Source of the DNA: Terrabacter terrigena
GTDB taxonomy: Bacteria; Actinomycetota; Actinomycetes; Actinomycetales; Dermatophilaceae
DNA length: 64,000 nucleotides
Reading direction: 5' to 3'
Assembly (NCBI RefSeq): GCF_042676085.1
Contig: NZ_JBHTKH010000003.1
Coordinates: forward strand, 124,001 to 188,000
The position numbers were made by a program, and so were the translations under genes. The notes under the pieces are model-generated. The model ran no database searches. It saw only the letters and a program-made list of their open reading frames with translations, and was not told where the DNA came from. Positions 24,537 to 36,130 of this stretch are shown piece by piece. Within the stretch, counting starts at the first letter, position 1. The number at the start of each line of letters is the position of its first letter.

Positions 24537-26405
24537 TCAGGCGAGCCGCGGCTCGAGGTCGGCGACGACCTGGTCGGCGGTGAGGCCGAGCTCCTCGAGG
24601 ATCTGCCCACGTGACGCGTGGTGCAGGAACTGCTTCGGGATGCCGTAGGTGTGCACGGGCACGTCTAGCCCGGCCGCGCGCAGGGCGAGTGTCACGGCGG
24701 ACCCGACGCCGCCGCTGACGAGGTTGTCCTCGACCACTGCCACCGCACCTGCATGCCGCGCGAGCTCGACGAGGCCGTCGCTGACGGGCAGCACCCAGCG
24801 TGGGTCGACGACGCGTACGTCGCGGCCGTGGGCCGCCACCTTCTCGCCCGCCTCGATGGCGAGTCCCGCGAAGGCGCCGACGCCGACCACGAGAAGGTCG
24901 ACCTCCTTGCCGGAGTTCTCGAACAGGACGTCGACGTCGCCGATCGTGCGCACTGCCGTGAGCGGGTCGGCGACGTCGCCCTTGGGGAAGCGGATGACCG
25001 TGGGGGCGTCGGAGACGTCGAGGGCCTCGCGCAGCTGCCGTTTGACCTGCTCGCCGTCGCGGGGTGCCGCGAGGCGCAGGCCGGGGACGATCGAGGTGAG
25101 GGTCATGTCCCACATGCCGTTGTGCGAGGCACCGTCGCTGCCGGTCACGCCGGCACGGTCGAGGATGAAGGTCACGCCGGCCTTGTGCAGGGCGCAGTCC
25201 ATGAGGAGCTGGTCGAAGGCCCGGTTGAGGAACGTCGCGTAGACGGCGACGACCGGGTGCAGGCCGGAGTACGCGAGACCGGACGCCATGGTGACGGCGT
25301 GCTGCTCGGCGATGCCGACGTCGAAGACGCGGTCGGGGTAGGCCGCGGCGAAGCCGTCGAGGCCGACCGGGATGAGCATCGCCGCGGTGAGGGCCACGAC
25401 GTCGGGCCGCTCGGCCCCGATCGCCACCATCTCCTCGTTGAACTCGTCGGTCCAGATGCGCCCCGACACCTCGAACGGCAGTCCCGTCTCGGGGTTGAAC
25501 TTGCCGACGCCGTGGAACTGGTCGGCCTCGTCGTCGATGGCCGGCTGGTAGCCGCGGCCCTTCTGGGTGATGACGTGGACGATGACGGGACCGCCGAAGT
25601 CCTTGGCCTTGCGCAGCGCTCGTTCGACCGCCTGCTCGTCGTGCCCGTCGACAGGGCCGATGTACTTGAGGCCGAGGTCCTCGAACATGCCCTGCGGGGC
25701 GACGATGTCCTTGATGCCCTTCTTGACGCCGTGCAGCGTCTCGAACATCGCTCCGCCGACGACGGGCGTCCTCGCGAGCGACCGCTTGCCCCAGTCGAGG
25801 AACCGCTCGTAGCCACGGGTCGTGCGCAGGGTCGCGAGGTGGTCGGCGAGGCCCCCGATGGTGGGCGCGTAGGAGCGTTCGTTGTCGTTGACGACGATGG
25901 TCAGGGGCAGCGTCTTGTCGACGGCGATGTTGTTGATCGCCTCCCAGGCCATGCCGCCGGTGAGGGCGCCGTCGCCGATGAGGGCCACCGTGTGCCGCCC
26001 GGTCTCTCCGCGCAGCCGCCGGCCCTTGGCGATGCCGTCGGCCCACGACAGGGCGGTCGACGCGTGCGAGTTCTCGACGACGTCGTGCTCGGACTCGGCC
26101 CGGCTCGGGTAGCCGGAGAGCCCACCCTGCTTCTTCAGCTTGCTGAAGTCGTGGCGGCCGGTCAGCAGCTTGTGCACGTAGGACTGGTGGCCGGTGTCGA
26201 AGACGAAGGTGTCGCGGGGTGAGTCGAAGACGCGGTGCAGGGCGATCGTCAGCTCGACGACGCCGAGGTTGGGGCCCAGGTGGCCGCCGGTCTTGGAGAC
26301 CTCGGTGACGAGGAAGGTGCGGATCTCCTCCGCCAGGGCCGGGAGCTGGGTCGCCGGCAGCGCCTTGAGCGCCGCGGGGCTCGTGATCGTCTCCAGCAGG
26401 GCCAC
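24537..26405 (-). CDS. dxs: 1-deoxy-D-xylulose-5-phosphate synthase
   Basis: A full-length 622-residue thiamine diphosphate enzyme that condenses pyruvate and glyceraldehyde 3-phosphate, the entry step of the non-mevalonate isoprenoid pathway. Visible are SKTGGHLGPNLGVVELT, the cofactor motif GDGALTGGMAWEAINN (residues about 150-165), GPVDGHDEQAVERAL and the pyrimidine-domain GIAEQHAVTMASGLA. GTG/ATG alternatives upstream would be antisense-like, and the ATG at 26405 gives the standard N-terminus MALLETITSPAALKAL. No riboswitch-like structure is evident in the 130 nt upstream. Confidence 0.96.
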   Translation of the reverse strand: MALLETITSPAALKALPATQLPALAEEIRTFLVTEVSKTGGHLGPNLGVVELTIALHRVFDSPRDTFVFDTGHQSYVHKLLTGRHDFSKLKKQGGLSGYPSRAESEHDVVENSHASTALSWADGIAKGRRLRGETGRHTVALIGDGALTGGMAWEAINNIAVDKTLPLTIVVNDNERSYAPTIGGLADHLATLRTTRGYERFLDWGKRSLARTPVVGGAMFETLHGVKKGIKDIVAPQGMFEDLGLKYIGPVDGHDEQAVERALRKAKDFGGPVIVHVITQKGRGYQPAIDDEADQFHGVGKFNPETGLPFEVSGRIWTDEFNEEMVAIGAERPDVVALTAAMLIPVGLDGFAAAYPDRVFDVGIAEQHAVTMASGLAYSGLHPVVAVYATFLNRAFDQLLMDCALHKAGVTFILDRAGVTGSDGASHNGMWDMTLTSIVPGLRLAAPRDGEQVKRQLREALDVSDAPTVIRFPKGDVADPLTAVRTIGDVDVLFENSGKEVDLLVVGVGAFAGLAIEAGEKVAAHGRDVRVVDPRWVLPVSDGLVELARHAGAVAVVEDNLVSGGVGSAVTLALRAAGLDVPVHTYGIPKQFLHHASRGQILEELGLTADQVVADLEPRLA

Positions 26406-26537
26406 GCTGTGTCGTCCTCTCGGGTGTTCGTTCGTCGTGCGACTCGGGGAAGTCGATCGAGTCTACGGGGCAACGTCCCGGCCCTCGCAAAGGTGCGGCA
26501 GGCAGCAGGGAACCCTGTCACGCTCGTCACACCGCCC

Positions 26538-26915
26538 TCACAACCGTGGCGCGAACACCTTCCCCTGCAGTGCCTCGTGCAGCAGCCTGACCGACCGCGA
26601 CGCCGCCATCAGCCGGATGCCCTCCGCCTCGATCTGCCCGAGGATCTCGGTGAGCGCCTCGGCCGGCACGTGCGGCCCGATGGCGACCCGCGCCTCGCGC
26701 CAGGCCTCCCGCATCGCGACGACCTGCCCGTCGACGTGCCGACCGGCCAGCCACGCGAGGGCGATGGGATGGCGCCGCCACCCGGCATACGCCCGGTAGT
26801 CGGGCGGGCACTGGTCGAGCAGCCAGAGGACGGCGCGGTCCTCCCACCCCGGCGTGTGCGCCGGCGGGACCCCCTGCGGCCACCCTGGCGGGGTGTGTCC
26901 GGTCGGCGTGGGCAT
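26538..26915 (-). CDS. Conserved hypothetical protein (125 aa)
   Basis: Not recognised as a named family. The protein is soluble, 125 residues, with a Pro-rich start and then WEDRAVLWLLDQCPPDYRAYAGWRRHPIALAWLAGRHVDGQ followed by two predicted amphipathic helices ending FAPRL. The residue pattern (many Trp and conserved-looking Arg/His) and third-position GC look like real coding sequence. It is divergent from the VOC gene with 31 nt between start codons. Function unknown. Confidence 0.7.
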   Translation of the reverse strand: MPTPTGHTPPGWPQGVPPAHTPGWEDRAVLWLLDQCPPDYRAYAGWRRHPIALAWLAGRHVDGQVVAMREAWREARVAIGPHVPAEALTEILGQIEAEGIRLMAASRSVRLLHEALQGKVFAPRL

Positions 26916-26934
26916 GCCCCCAGTGTGCCTCCCC

Positions 26935-26940
26935 TAGTCT
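26935..26940 (+). promoter_or_regulatory. Putative leaderless -10 box TAGTCT
   Basis: TAGTCT ends 6 nt before the ATG at 26947. It is the same hexamer and spacing as for the 3-hydroxybutyrate dehydrogenase gene. Confidence 0.5.
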
Positions 26941-26946
26941 GCGGCC

Positions 26947-27714
26947 ATGACGACGGTCAGCTGGGTGACGGCCTTCATCGACCTGCCGCCACACGTGCAC
27001 GAGGCGGGCATGCGTTTCTGGGCGAGCGCCACCGGGTATGCCGTCTCGCCGCCGCGGGGTGAGGAGGCCGAGTTCACGACGCTGCTGCCTCCGCTGGGCG
27101 ACCCGTTCCTCAAGCTCCAGCGCACCGGTGCGGGTGGTGGCGCACCAGTCGGCCCGTCGGTCCACCTCGACCTGCACGTCGGATCACCGACGGGCGCGGC
27201 TGCCCGCGCGGGGGCGCTCGGGGCGGCAGAGGTCACCCGCGCACCCGAGGGCTACGTCGTGCTCCGCTCCCCCGGCGGCTTCACCTTCTGCCTCGTCCAC
27301 GAGCCGCTGGCCGCTCGACCGGGCCCGACCCGGTGGCCGCAGGTGCACGAGAGCATCGTCGACCAGGTGTGTCTCGACATCCCGCCAGACGCGTACGACG
27401 TCGAGTGCGCGTTCTGGTCCGAGCTGACGGGCTGGCCACAGCGACGGTCGGCCGACCGCACGGAGTTCCGCCATCTCGTGCGGCCCGACGGCATCCCGAT
27501 CCGGCTCCTGCTCCAGCGACGCGACGACGGCTCGGGACCGGTCACCGCCCACCTCGACCTCGCCTGCGACGACCGGCCCGCGGAGGTGTCGCGGCACGAG
27601 CACCTGGGCGCACGCGTCGTGGCCGACCACGGTGGCGGGTGGACGACGTTGCGCGACCCGGCGGGCGCTCTCTACTGCGTGACCGACCGTGACCCCGCCG
27701 TGGCGTCGCGTTGA
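26947..27714 (+). CDS. VOC (glyoxalase-like) family protein
   Basis: A 255-residue protein made of two vicinal-oxygen-chelate halves: residues about 1-120 (AFIDLPPHVHEAGMRFWASATGY ... LRSPGGFTFCLV) and about 135-255 (VCLDIPPDAYDVECAFWSELTGW ... LRDPAGALYCVTDRDP). Each half contains a conserved W-ELTG or ATGY region and a closing strand typical of this fold. The substrate cannot be told. The start is supported by a TAGTCT box 6 nt upstream. The gene converges on the C39-like peptidase gene with 25 nt between stops. Confidence 0.83.
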   Translation: MTTVSWVTAFIDLPPHVHEAGMRFWASATGYAVSPPRGEEAEFTTLLPPLGDPFLKLQRTGAGGGAPVGPSVHLDLHVGSPTGAAARAGALGAAEVTRAPEGYVVLRSPGGFTFCLVHEPLAARPGPTRWPQVHESIVDQVCLDIPPDAYDVECAFWSELTGWPQRRSADRTEFRHLVRPDGIPIRLLLQRRDDGSGPVTAHLDLACDDRPAEVSRHEHLGARVVADHGGGWTTLRDPAGALYCVTDRDPAVASR

Positions 27715-27739
27715 CCGTCGAACCGCTCCTGGGCCCGGG

Positions 27740-28888
27740 TCAGGCCCAGTTGGCCTCGACGGGCGGCGGCGGCAAGGGCACCCCCTGCGGGTGCAGGACG
27801 TAGGTGAGGCCGCCGTTGTCGCCGAGCCAGACGCGCTCGAACTGGTCGCGCCGGTAGACCCGGCGCACCTCGTCGTTGCTCGCGATCCGACCGGAGTTCG
27901 GGTCGTTGGACACGACGTCGCCGTCCGGGGTGAATCCCACGATCGTCAGCAGGTGGCCGTCCGTGTCGTAGCCCGCGCCGTCCAGCTCGTGCTCCTGGAA
28001 GGTCACCGAGACGACGAGCGGCACGCCCGCCGCGACGAACGCCTCGGCCTCGGTGAGGTCGCGCAGGCGGGTGACGTAGGCGCGCAGCCCGCGGGCGCCG
28101 GCGTACGCCGCGTTGAACGCCCAGTTCCCCGCTCCGCCGTAGGAGCGGTCGTAGACGCGACGCACCCCGTGGACGACCTCCGGGTCGGTGTCGTGCCCGA
28201 CCCACGAGACCTCCTCGCGGCTCGGCGCGACCCCCCAGTGCTCGAGGAGCATCGTCGTCGACGTCGGCGAGCACCACGACTGCCCGCCCCGGTCCCAGTC
28301 GGGGAAGCTGTCGACGTGCAGGCGCTGCGAGTGGCGTGGCACCGGCACCTCGTGCCCTCGGCCGACTCCGGGCTCGCTCGTCGGCGCGTCCGGGGCGATC
28401 GCCATCCGTTGCGCAGCCCCGGCCACGAGGCTGAGCGTCACCTCCCCGGATGCCGAGTCACCGGCCAGCGCGGTGAGGCGCAGCTGCCAGCGGTCGAAAC
28501 CACGTCCCGGCGCGGCGACCCACGTGTCGGTCGACACGCGACCGGCCTCGAGCCGCTGGCCGCGCACGGTGGTGCGCGTGATCGGCGACTCCCCCGCCGG
28601 GTCGTCCTCGGCCCACCGCGCGAAGGTGAACCACGGCGTCCACCCCGTGTCGTCCCCGACGCGGCCCTCGACGTGCAGCCACGTCCCGGGCGGAGTGCGG
28701 GCATTCCACGACGGGATGAGCTCCGTTGCTGCGAAGGGCAGCTCGACGACCGGCGACTCCCACGAGCGCGCCGAGTAGGTCACCTCGGACGTGCCGTCGA
28801 CGTGGTCGTCGGCGTAGGTCAGCGCTGCCGCCGGCGTCCAGTCGAACCCGGACTCCCAGACCGTCAGGACCGCGTGTCGCTCGCTCAC
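27740..28888 (-). CDS. C39-like peptidase family protein
   Basis: A 382-residue protein from a GTG start (SERHAVLTVWESGF). The first 190 residues form a beta-rich domain of unknown role. From about residue 195 a C39_2-type papain-like domain begins (VPRHSQRLHVDSFPD), with the likely catalytic cysteine in GGQSWCSPTSTTMLLEHWG, the histidine in DTDGHLLTIVGF and an Asn/Asp in SNDPNSGR. No signal peptide is visible, so it may be cytoplasmic or exported by another route. The frame is open upstream to 29482 but that part is antisense to acnA. Substrate unknown. Confidence 0.8.
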   Translation of the reverse strand: MSERHAVLTVWESGFDWTPAAALTYADDHVDGTSEVTYSARSWESPVVELPFAATELIPSWNARTPPGTWLHVEGRVGDDTGWTPWFTFARWAEDDPAGESPITRTTVRGQRLEAGRVSTDTWVAAPGRGFDRWQLRLTALAGDSASGEVTLSLVAGAAQRMAIAPDAPTSEPGVGRGHEVPVPRHSQRLHVDSFPDWDRGGQSWCSPTSTTMLLEHWGVAPSREEVSWVGHDTDPEVVHGVRRVYDRSYGGAGNWAFNAAYAGARGLRAYVTRLRDLTEAEAFVAAGVPLVVSVTFQEHELDGAGYDTDGHLLTIVGFTPDGDVVSNDPNSGRIASNDEVRRVYRRDQFERVWLGDNGGLTYVLHPQGVPLPPPPVEANWA

Positions 28889-28972
28889 CGGACGAGCATG
28901 CCACCCGGGACCACCGCACGCCGCGTGGGGTCGCGCTGCCGCACCACACGGCATACGTGGTCGGATGCCGAA

Positions 28973-29007
28973 GGGCCCGGTCACCGCACTGTGCGGTGAC
29001 CGGGCCC
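28973..29007 (-). terminator. Perfect 16-bp hairpin terminator of acnA
   Basis: Arms 28973-28988 and 28992-29007 pair perfectly over 16 bp around a 3-nt loop. It begins 17 nt after the acnA stop on the minus strand. Only two U residues follow, but the stem strength makes a terminator likely. Confidence 0.8.
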
Positions 29008-29024
29008 GTGGGGCTGCGGGTGCG

Positions 29025-31796
<2,772 letters not shown>

Positions 31797-31834
31797 GACG
31801 GGCTCCTTCCAGCAACTCTGATGTCACGGTGCTC

Positions 31835-31860
31835 GATTTATCTTGACGTCAAGATATATC
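31835..31860. promoter_or_regulatory. Palindromic operator candidate upstream of acnA
   Basis: The inner 18 bp TATCTTGACGTCAAGATA (31839-31856) are a perfect palindrome. With one mismatched pair the symmetry extends to 26 bp (31835-31860). On the minus strand it contains TTGACG, which could be the acnA -35. Aconitase genes in actinobacteria are known to be repressor-controlled (TetR-type AcnR in corynebacteria, MarR-type TamR in Streptomyces); which protein binds here is not known. Confidence 0.7.
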
Positions 31861-31943
31861 TAACCACACGCGGTGGTCGTTGTCAGTCCACCCCTACCCG
31901 CCCATCCTGTCCCCAGCGAGGGTCGTTGTCTGCCCGTGGGGCG

Positions 31944-31976
31944 CCCCGTCCCGTATGCCGGGTGGCCGGGTCGGGG
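31944..31976 (-). terminator. Possible hairpin after the methyltransferase gene
   Basis: Arms 31944-31953 and 31967-31976 pair over 10 positions with one mismatch, around a 13-nt loop. It follows the stop of the RlmD/TrmA-type gene by 9 nt on the minus strand. The octamer GTATGCCG lies in the loop region. No U-tract. Confidence 0.35.
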
Positions 31977-31985
31977 CAGCACGCC

Positions 31986-33248
31986 TCAGCCCGCGACCGG
32001 CTCGAGGACGGCGATGCACTCCACGTGGTGGGTCATCGGGAAGGCGTCCCAGGCCTCGAGCGAGACCAGCGCGTAGCCGTGGTCGGCCGCGGCCCTGACG
32101 TCACGCGCGAGCGCCGACGGATCGCAGGCGACGTAGGCCACCCGACGCGGCGCGAGACGCGCCAGCTGGGCCATGACGTCCTTGCCGGCGCCCGTGCGGG
32201 GCGGGTCGAGCACGGCGAGGTCGGCCGAGATCCCTTGCGACACCAAGGATCTCAGCTCGCGGTCGACGCGGTTGGTGCGCCACTCGACGTTCTCGAGGTG
32301 CTCGGTGTTGCTGATGCCGTTGTCGACGGCGCGAGCGTCGCCCTCGACACCCAGCACGAAGCCGTCGGGCGCCACGAGCTCGCCGAGCCGCATCGTGAAC
32401 AGGCCCGACCCGGCGTACAGGTCGAGCACCCGGTCGCCCGGCTGGGCGCCGAGCAGCGCGACGACCCGCGAGAGGAACGTGGAGGAGGCGCCCGGGTGCA
32501 CCTGCCAGAAGCCGCGCGCCGCGACGACGTACTCGCCCTCCCAGTCGCCGTCGTGCGCCCGCTCGCCCACGAGACCCCCGGACGTCCGGCCGTCGGGATC
32601 CCCCGCGGGCACGGCGACGAGGACGGGCTCGTCGGGGTGGGCCGCGTCGACGACGTCGACGGACTCGACGTCGGGCCACTCGGTGTCGAGCACGCCCGAG
32701 TCGATGACGCCGTGCGTGGCGATCAGGCAGTCGGTGACGGGAACGACGTGGCGGGAGCGATGGCCCCGCAGGCCGGCACGGCCCGATGCGTCGACGGCGA
32801 ACTCGACGCGTGTGCGCCAGCGCAGGCCGTCGTGGTCGCCGGGGACCGGCTGGACCTCGACGGAGACGTCCATCCCGGCGATGCGCGCGAACTGCTCACG
32901 CACGACGTGGGCCTTGAGCGCCCGCTGCGTCTCGAGGTCCGCGTGCTGGAAGTCGCACCCCCCGCACTGGCCGGGGACGGCATACGGGCACGGCCGCTCG
33001 ACCCGACCGCGGGCCGGCTCGAGCACCTCGACGGCGTCGGCGCGCACGAAGCTGTCACCGACGCGCCCCTCGGTCACCCGCGCCACGACCCGCTCGCCGG
33101 GCAGCGTGTGGCGCACGAAGACGACCTGCCCCTCGTGGCGGGCGACGCAGTGGCCACCGTGCGCGACCGGGCCGACCTCGACGGTCCACTCCTGCCCGAC
33201 GAGCGACTCGCCACCGGCGGCGCGCTCACGGGTGCGACGTGCGCTCAC
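31986..33248 (-). CDS. Class I SAM-dependent RNA (uracil-5-)-methyltransferase, TrmA/RlmD type
   Basis: A 420-residue enzyme expected to methylate a uridine at C5 in rRNA or tRNA. An N-terminal TRAM-like domain (residues about 18-75, VGPVAHGGHCVARHEGQVVFVRHTLPGE) is followed by an iron-sulfur ligand cluster CPYAVPGQCGGC, with seven rather than five residues between the first two cysteines. The SAM motif is DRVLDLYAGSGLFTMRL, then LDPPRTGAG, the nucleophile CDP in VAYVACDPSALARD, and the base HHVEC near the end. The GTG start overlaps the stop of the KimA-like gene as GTGA. Confidence 0.88.
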   Translation of the reverse strand: MSARRTRERAAGGESLVGQEWTVEVGPVAHGGHCVARHEGQVVFVRHTLPGERVVARVTEGRVGDSFVRADAVEVLEPARGRVERPCPYAVPGQCGGCDFQHADLETQRALKAHVVREQFARIAGMDVSVEVQPVPGDHDGLRWRTRVEFAVDASGRAGLRGHRSRHVVPVTDCLIATHGVIDSGVLDTEWPDVESVDVVDAAHPDEPVLVAVPAGDPDGRTSGGLVGERAHDGDWEGEYVVAARGFWQVHPGASSTFLSRVVALLGAQPGDRVLDLYAGSGLFTMRLGELVAPDGFVLGVEGDARAVDNGISNTEHLENVEWRTNRVDRELRSLVSQGISADLAVLDPPRTGAGKDVMAQLARLAPRRVAYVACDPSALARDVRAAADHGYALVSLEAWDAFPMTHHVECIAVLEPVAG

Positions 33249-35254
33249 AGCGCTCCGCCGCGCACCGAGCCGCTGATGGGCGGCTCGTCGATCCAGTCGC
33301 GCTCAGCACCCTCGGACGACTGCAGCTGCCACGGCACGCTGACGACCATGACGCCGGGCGTGAAGAGCAGGCGCGCCTTGAGCCGCAGGGCGCTCTGGTT
33401 GTGCAGCACCTGCTCCCACCACCTGCCGAGGACGTACTCGGGCAGGTAAACGGTCACGATGTCGCGCGGGTTGCCGCTGCGGATCGACCGGACGTAGTCG
33501 AGGATCGGCTTGGTGATCTGCCGGTAGGGCGAGGCCAGCACCTTGAGCGGAACCGGGATGTCGCGCCTGTCCCACTCGGTCAGCAGCGCCTGCGTCTCGT
33601 CGGGGTCGACGTCGACGGTGACGGCCTCGAGGATCGAGGGCCGGCTCGCGCGGGCGTACGCGAGGGCCCGCATCGTCGGCTTGTGGATCTTGGAGATGCA
33701 CACGATCGCGTGCACGTGGCTGGGCAGCATCGGGCGGTCGACGTCCCAGTCGATGGCGAGCTCGTCGCGCACCCGGTTGTAGTGCTTGCGGATGCCGAGC
33801 ATGAGGGCGAAGAGCAGCACCATCGCGAGGATGGCGTACTTGGCGCCGGCCTGGAACTTCGTCGCGAGAACCACCGCGAGGACGGTCGCCGACATCGCCG
33901 CGCCGATCGCGTTGATGACGCGAGAGCGCTGCATGCGGCTGCGCTCCTTGGCGTTCCGCTCGAGCCGCAGGTGACGGGTCCAGTGGCGCACCATGCCGAC
34001 CTGGCTCGTCGTGAACGACACGAAGACGCCCACGATGTAGAGCTGGATGAGGGCCGTCACCTCGGCCTTGAACACGATGACGAGCAGGATCGCCGCACCG
34101 GCCAGCATGAGGATGCCGTTGGAGAACGCGAGCCGGTCGCCGCGGGTGTGCATCTGCCGGGGCAGGTAGCCGTCGCGCGCGAGGATCGAGCCGAGGACCG
34201 GGAACCCGTTGAAGGCCGTGTTGGCGGCGAGCACGAGGATCAGGCCGGTGACGATGGAGACGAAGATGACGCCGATGTGGAAGTTGGCGAAGACGGCGGT
34301 GGCCAGCTGGCCGATCACGGTGTGCTGCACGTAGCCGTCGCCCACCGGCTGGCCGTCGCGGAGCAGCTGGGTCGCGGGGTCCTCGGCCATCTTGACGCCG
34401 GTCCACTGGCCGAGCGCGATGATCGAGCTGAGCATCGCGATCGAGAGACCACCCATGAGCAGCAGGGTGCTGGCCGCGTTGTCGCTCTTGGGCTTGCGGA
34501 AGGCGGGCACGCCGTTGCTGATCGCCTCGACGCCCGTGAGGGCCGCACAGCCCGACGAGAACGCCCGCAGCAGCAGGAACGCCGCCGCGACGCCGGTCAG
34601 CTCGTCGCCGTTCTCCGAGACGAGCGTCAGGGAGGAGCTCTCGGCCGGGGTGAGCGTGCCGGTGAAGTGCTGGACGAAGCCGTAGAGGCCCATCCCGATG
34701 ATGGCCACCATGAACGCGTAGACGGGCACCGCGAAGGCCTTGCCCGACTCGCGCACGCCGCGCAGGTTCATCGCCGTGAGGAACAGGATGAGCGCGACCG
34801 CGACCAGCACCTCCCGTCCGCGCACGAAGCCGAGCACGGTGGCGGCGTTCTGCACGCCCGACGAGATCGAGACGGCGACGGTGAGCACGTAGTCGACGAG
34901 CAGCGCACTGGCCACGGTGAGCCCGGCCTTCGGGCCCAGGTTGACGGTCGCCACCTCGTAGTCGCCGCCCCCGGACGGGTAGGCGTGGACGTTCTGGCGG
35001 TAGGACGCGACGACGACGACCATGACGAGCACGACCGCGACGGTCACCTGCCAGCTGTGCGTCACCGCGAACGCACCACCGGCGAGACCGAGCATGAGCA
35101 GGATCTCGTCGGGTGCGTACGCCACCGACGACAGGGCGTCGCTCGCGAAGATGGGCAGCGCCAGGCGCTTGGGAAGCAGCGTCTCGCCCAGCTTGTCGCT
35201 GCGCATCGCGCGGCCGAGGAGAAGGCGCTTGAACAGCGAACCGGTACCGGGCAC
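33245..35254 (-). CDS. APC family permease, KimA-like potassium importer
   Basis: A 669-residue membrane protein. About 12 hydrophobic segments fill residues 30-470, beginning LPKRLALPIFASDALSSVAYAPDEILL, the hallmark of the KimA (YdaO) group of potassium-proton importers. The soluble C-terminal 190 residues (HVHAIVCISKIHKPTMRALAYARA) form the dimer-swapped cytoplasmic domain of that group. Two TrkA-type genes lie divergently next to it, which supports a potassium role. The GTG at 35254 was chosen because TACAGT ends 6 nt upstream. Regulation by cyclic di-AMP is known for KimA but cannot be seen here. Confidence 0.85.
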   Translation of the reverse strand: MPGTGSLFKRLLLGRAMRSDKLGETLLPKRLALPIFASDALSSVAYAPDEILLMLGLAGGAFAVTHSWQVTVAVVLVMVVVVASYRQNVHAYPSGGGDYEVATVNLGPKAGLTVASALLVDYVLTVAVSISSGVQNAATVLGFVRGREVLVAVALILFLTAMNLRGVRESGKAFAVPVYAFMVAIIGMGLYGFVQHFTGTLTPAESSSLTLVSENGDELTGVAAAFLLLRAFSSGCAALTGVEAISNGVPAFRKPKSDNAASTLLLMGGLSIAMLSSIIALGQWTGVKMAEDPATQLLRDGQPVGDGYVQHTVIGQLATAVFANFHIGVIFVSIVTGLILVLAANTAFNGFPVLGSILARDGYLPRQMHTRGDRLAFSNGILMLAGAAILLVIVFKAEVTALIQLYIVGVFVSFTTSQVGMVRHWTRHLRLERNAKERSRMQRSRVINAIGAAMSATVLAVVLATKFQAGAKYAILAMVLLFALMLGIRKHYNRVRDELAIDWDVDRPMLPSHVHAIVCISKIHKPTMRALAYARASRPSILEAVTVDVDPDETQALLTEWDRRDIPVPLKVLASPYRQITKPILDYVRSIRSGNPRDIVTVYLPEYVLGRWWEQVLHNQSALRLKARLLFTPGVMVVSVPWQLQSSEGAERDWIDEPPISGSVRGGAL

Positions 35255-35260
35255 GACGCC

Positions 35261-35266
35261 ACTGTA
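35261..35266 (-). promoter_or_regulatory. Putative leaderless -10 box TACAGT of the KimA-like gene
   Basis: On the minus strand TACAGT ends 6 nt before the GTG at 35254. This places the box inside a longer reading frame that begins at 35287 and so argues for the shorter protein. Confidence 0.5.
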
Positions 35267-35432
35267 TGACGGATCGCCGGGTCGCACTCACCCCGCGCGA
35301 CGGCTGCGAGACGGGGCGTGGCGGGGCGTCGACGACGTCTGCCGTCACGGGGGTTCGGGAGGCACCTCACGCCCGCCCGTCCGCTTGCTGGGCAGCCCGT
35401 CACGCCTGCACGGTGGGCCGCCGTCCACGGTG

Positions 35433-35438
35433 TAGCGT
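35433..35438 (+). promoter_or_regulatory. Putative leaderless -10 box TAGCGT
   Basis: TAGCGT ends 7 nt before the GTG at 35446 of the first TrkA-type gene. Confidence 0.5.
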
Positions 35439-35445
35439 CGCGTCC

Positions 35446-36108
35446 GTGCACTTCGTCATCATGGGATGCGGCCGCGTCGGGTCGACCCTCGCCCGCACCC
35501 TCGGCCGCGGTGGTCACGACGTCGCGATCATCGACGTCGACGCCTCGGCGTTCCGCCGCCTCGGCACCTCCTTCGAGGGCCAGACCGTGACCGGCGTGGG
35601 CTTCGACCGCGACACGCTCGTCGCCGCCGGCATCCGTGACGCCTACGCCTTCGCGGCGGTCAGCAGCGGCGACAACTCCAACATCCTCGCCGCCCGCGTC
35701 GCGCGCGAGACGTTCGGCGTCGAGCACGTCGCGGCTCGCATCTACGACCCGCAGCGCGCCATGGTCTACCAGCGCCTGGGCATCCCCACCGTGGCGACCG
35801 TCCGCTGGACGGCCGACCAGATGATCCAGCGGCTGCTCCCCCAGGGCGCGGTGCCCGAGCTGACCGACCCCAGCGGCAAGATCGTCATCGCCGAGGTGCC
35901 GCTCGCCGAGGCGTGGGTCGGCCGCCCCCTCACCGAGGTCGAGCAGCAGACCGGCGCGCGCGTCGCCTACGTCACCCGGCTCGGCGAGGGCACCATCCCC
36001 CGCCCCGAGATGGTGGTGCAGCAGGGCGACCTGGTGCACCTTGCCGTGCAGAGCGAGGAGCTCGCCCGCGTCGAGCGGCTCTGCGACTCGGCCCCCGCCG
36101 CCCACTGA
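35446..36108 (+). CDS. TrkA family potassium uptake protein (RCK subunit 1)
   Basis: A 220-residue cytoplasmic regulator of potassium transport. TrkA-N: a Rossmann motif VIMGCGRVGSTLARTLGRGGHDVAIID at the very N-terminus, then AVSSGDNSNILAARVARETFG. TrkA-C: residues about 140-215 (KIVIAEVPLAEAWVGRPLTEVEQQTG). The GTG start makes the nucleotide-binding motif begin at residue 5 as in homologues. The gene is 22 nt upstream of a second TrkA-type gene and divergent from the KimA-like permease, so the three probably act together. Confidence 0.9.
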   Translation: MHFVIMGCGRVGSTLARTLGRGGHDVAIIDVDASAFRRLGTSFEGQTVTGVGFDRDTLVAAGIRDAYAFAAVSSGDNSNILAARVARETFGVEHVAARIYDPQRAMVYQRLGIPTVATVRWTADQMIQRLLPQGAVPELTDPSGKIVIAEVPLAEAWVGRPLTEVEQQTGARVAYVTRLGEGTIPRPEMVVQQGDLVHLAVQSEELARVERLCDSAPAAH

Positions 36109-36130
36109 AACGGCACAGGAGAGAAGAAGC

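Noticed and set aside
35255..35445. Possible cyclic di-AMP (ydaO-type) riboswitch ahead of the KimA-like gene
   Set aside because: KimA genes are often riboswitch-controlled, but here a -10-like box lies 6 nt before the start codon, leaving no leader, and the expected conserved core was not seen.
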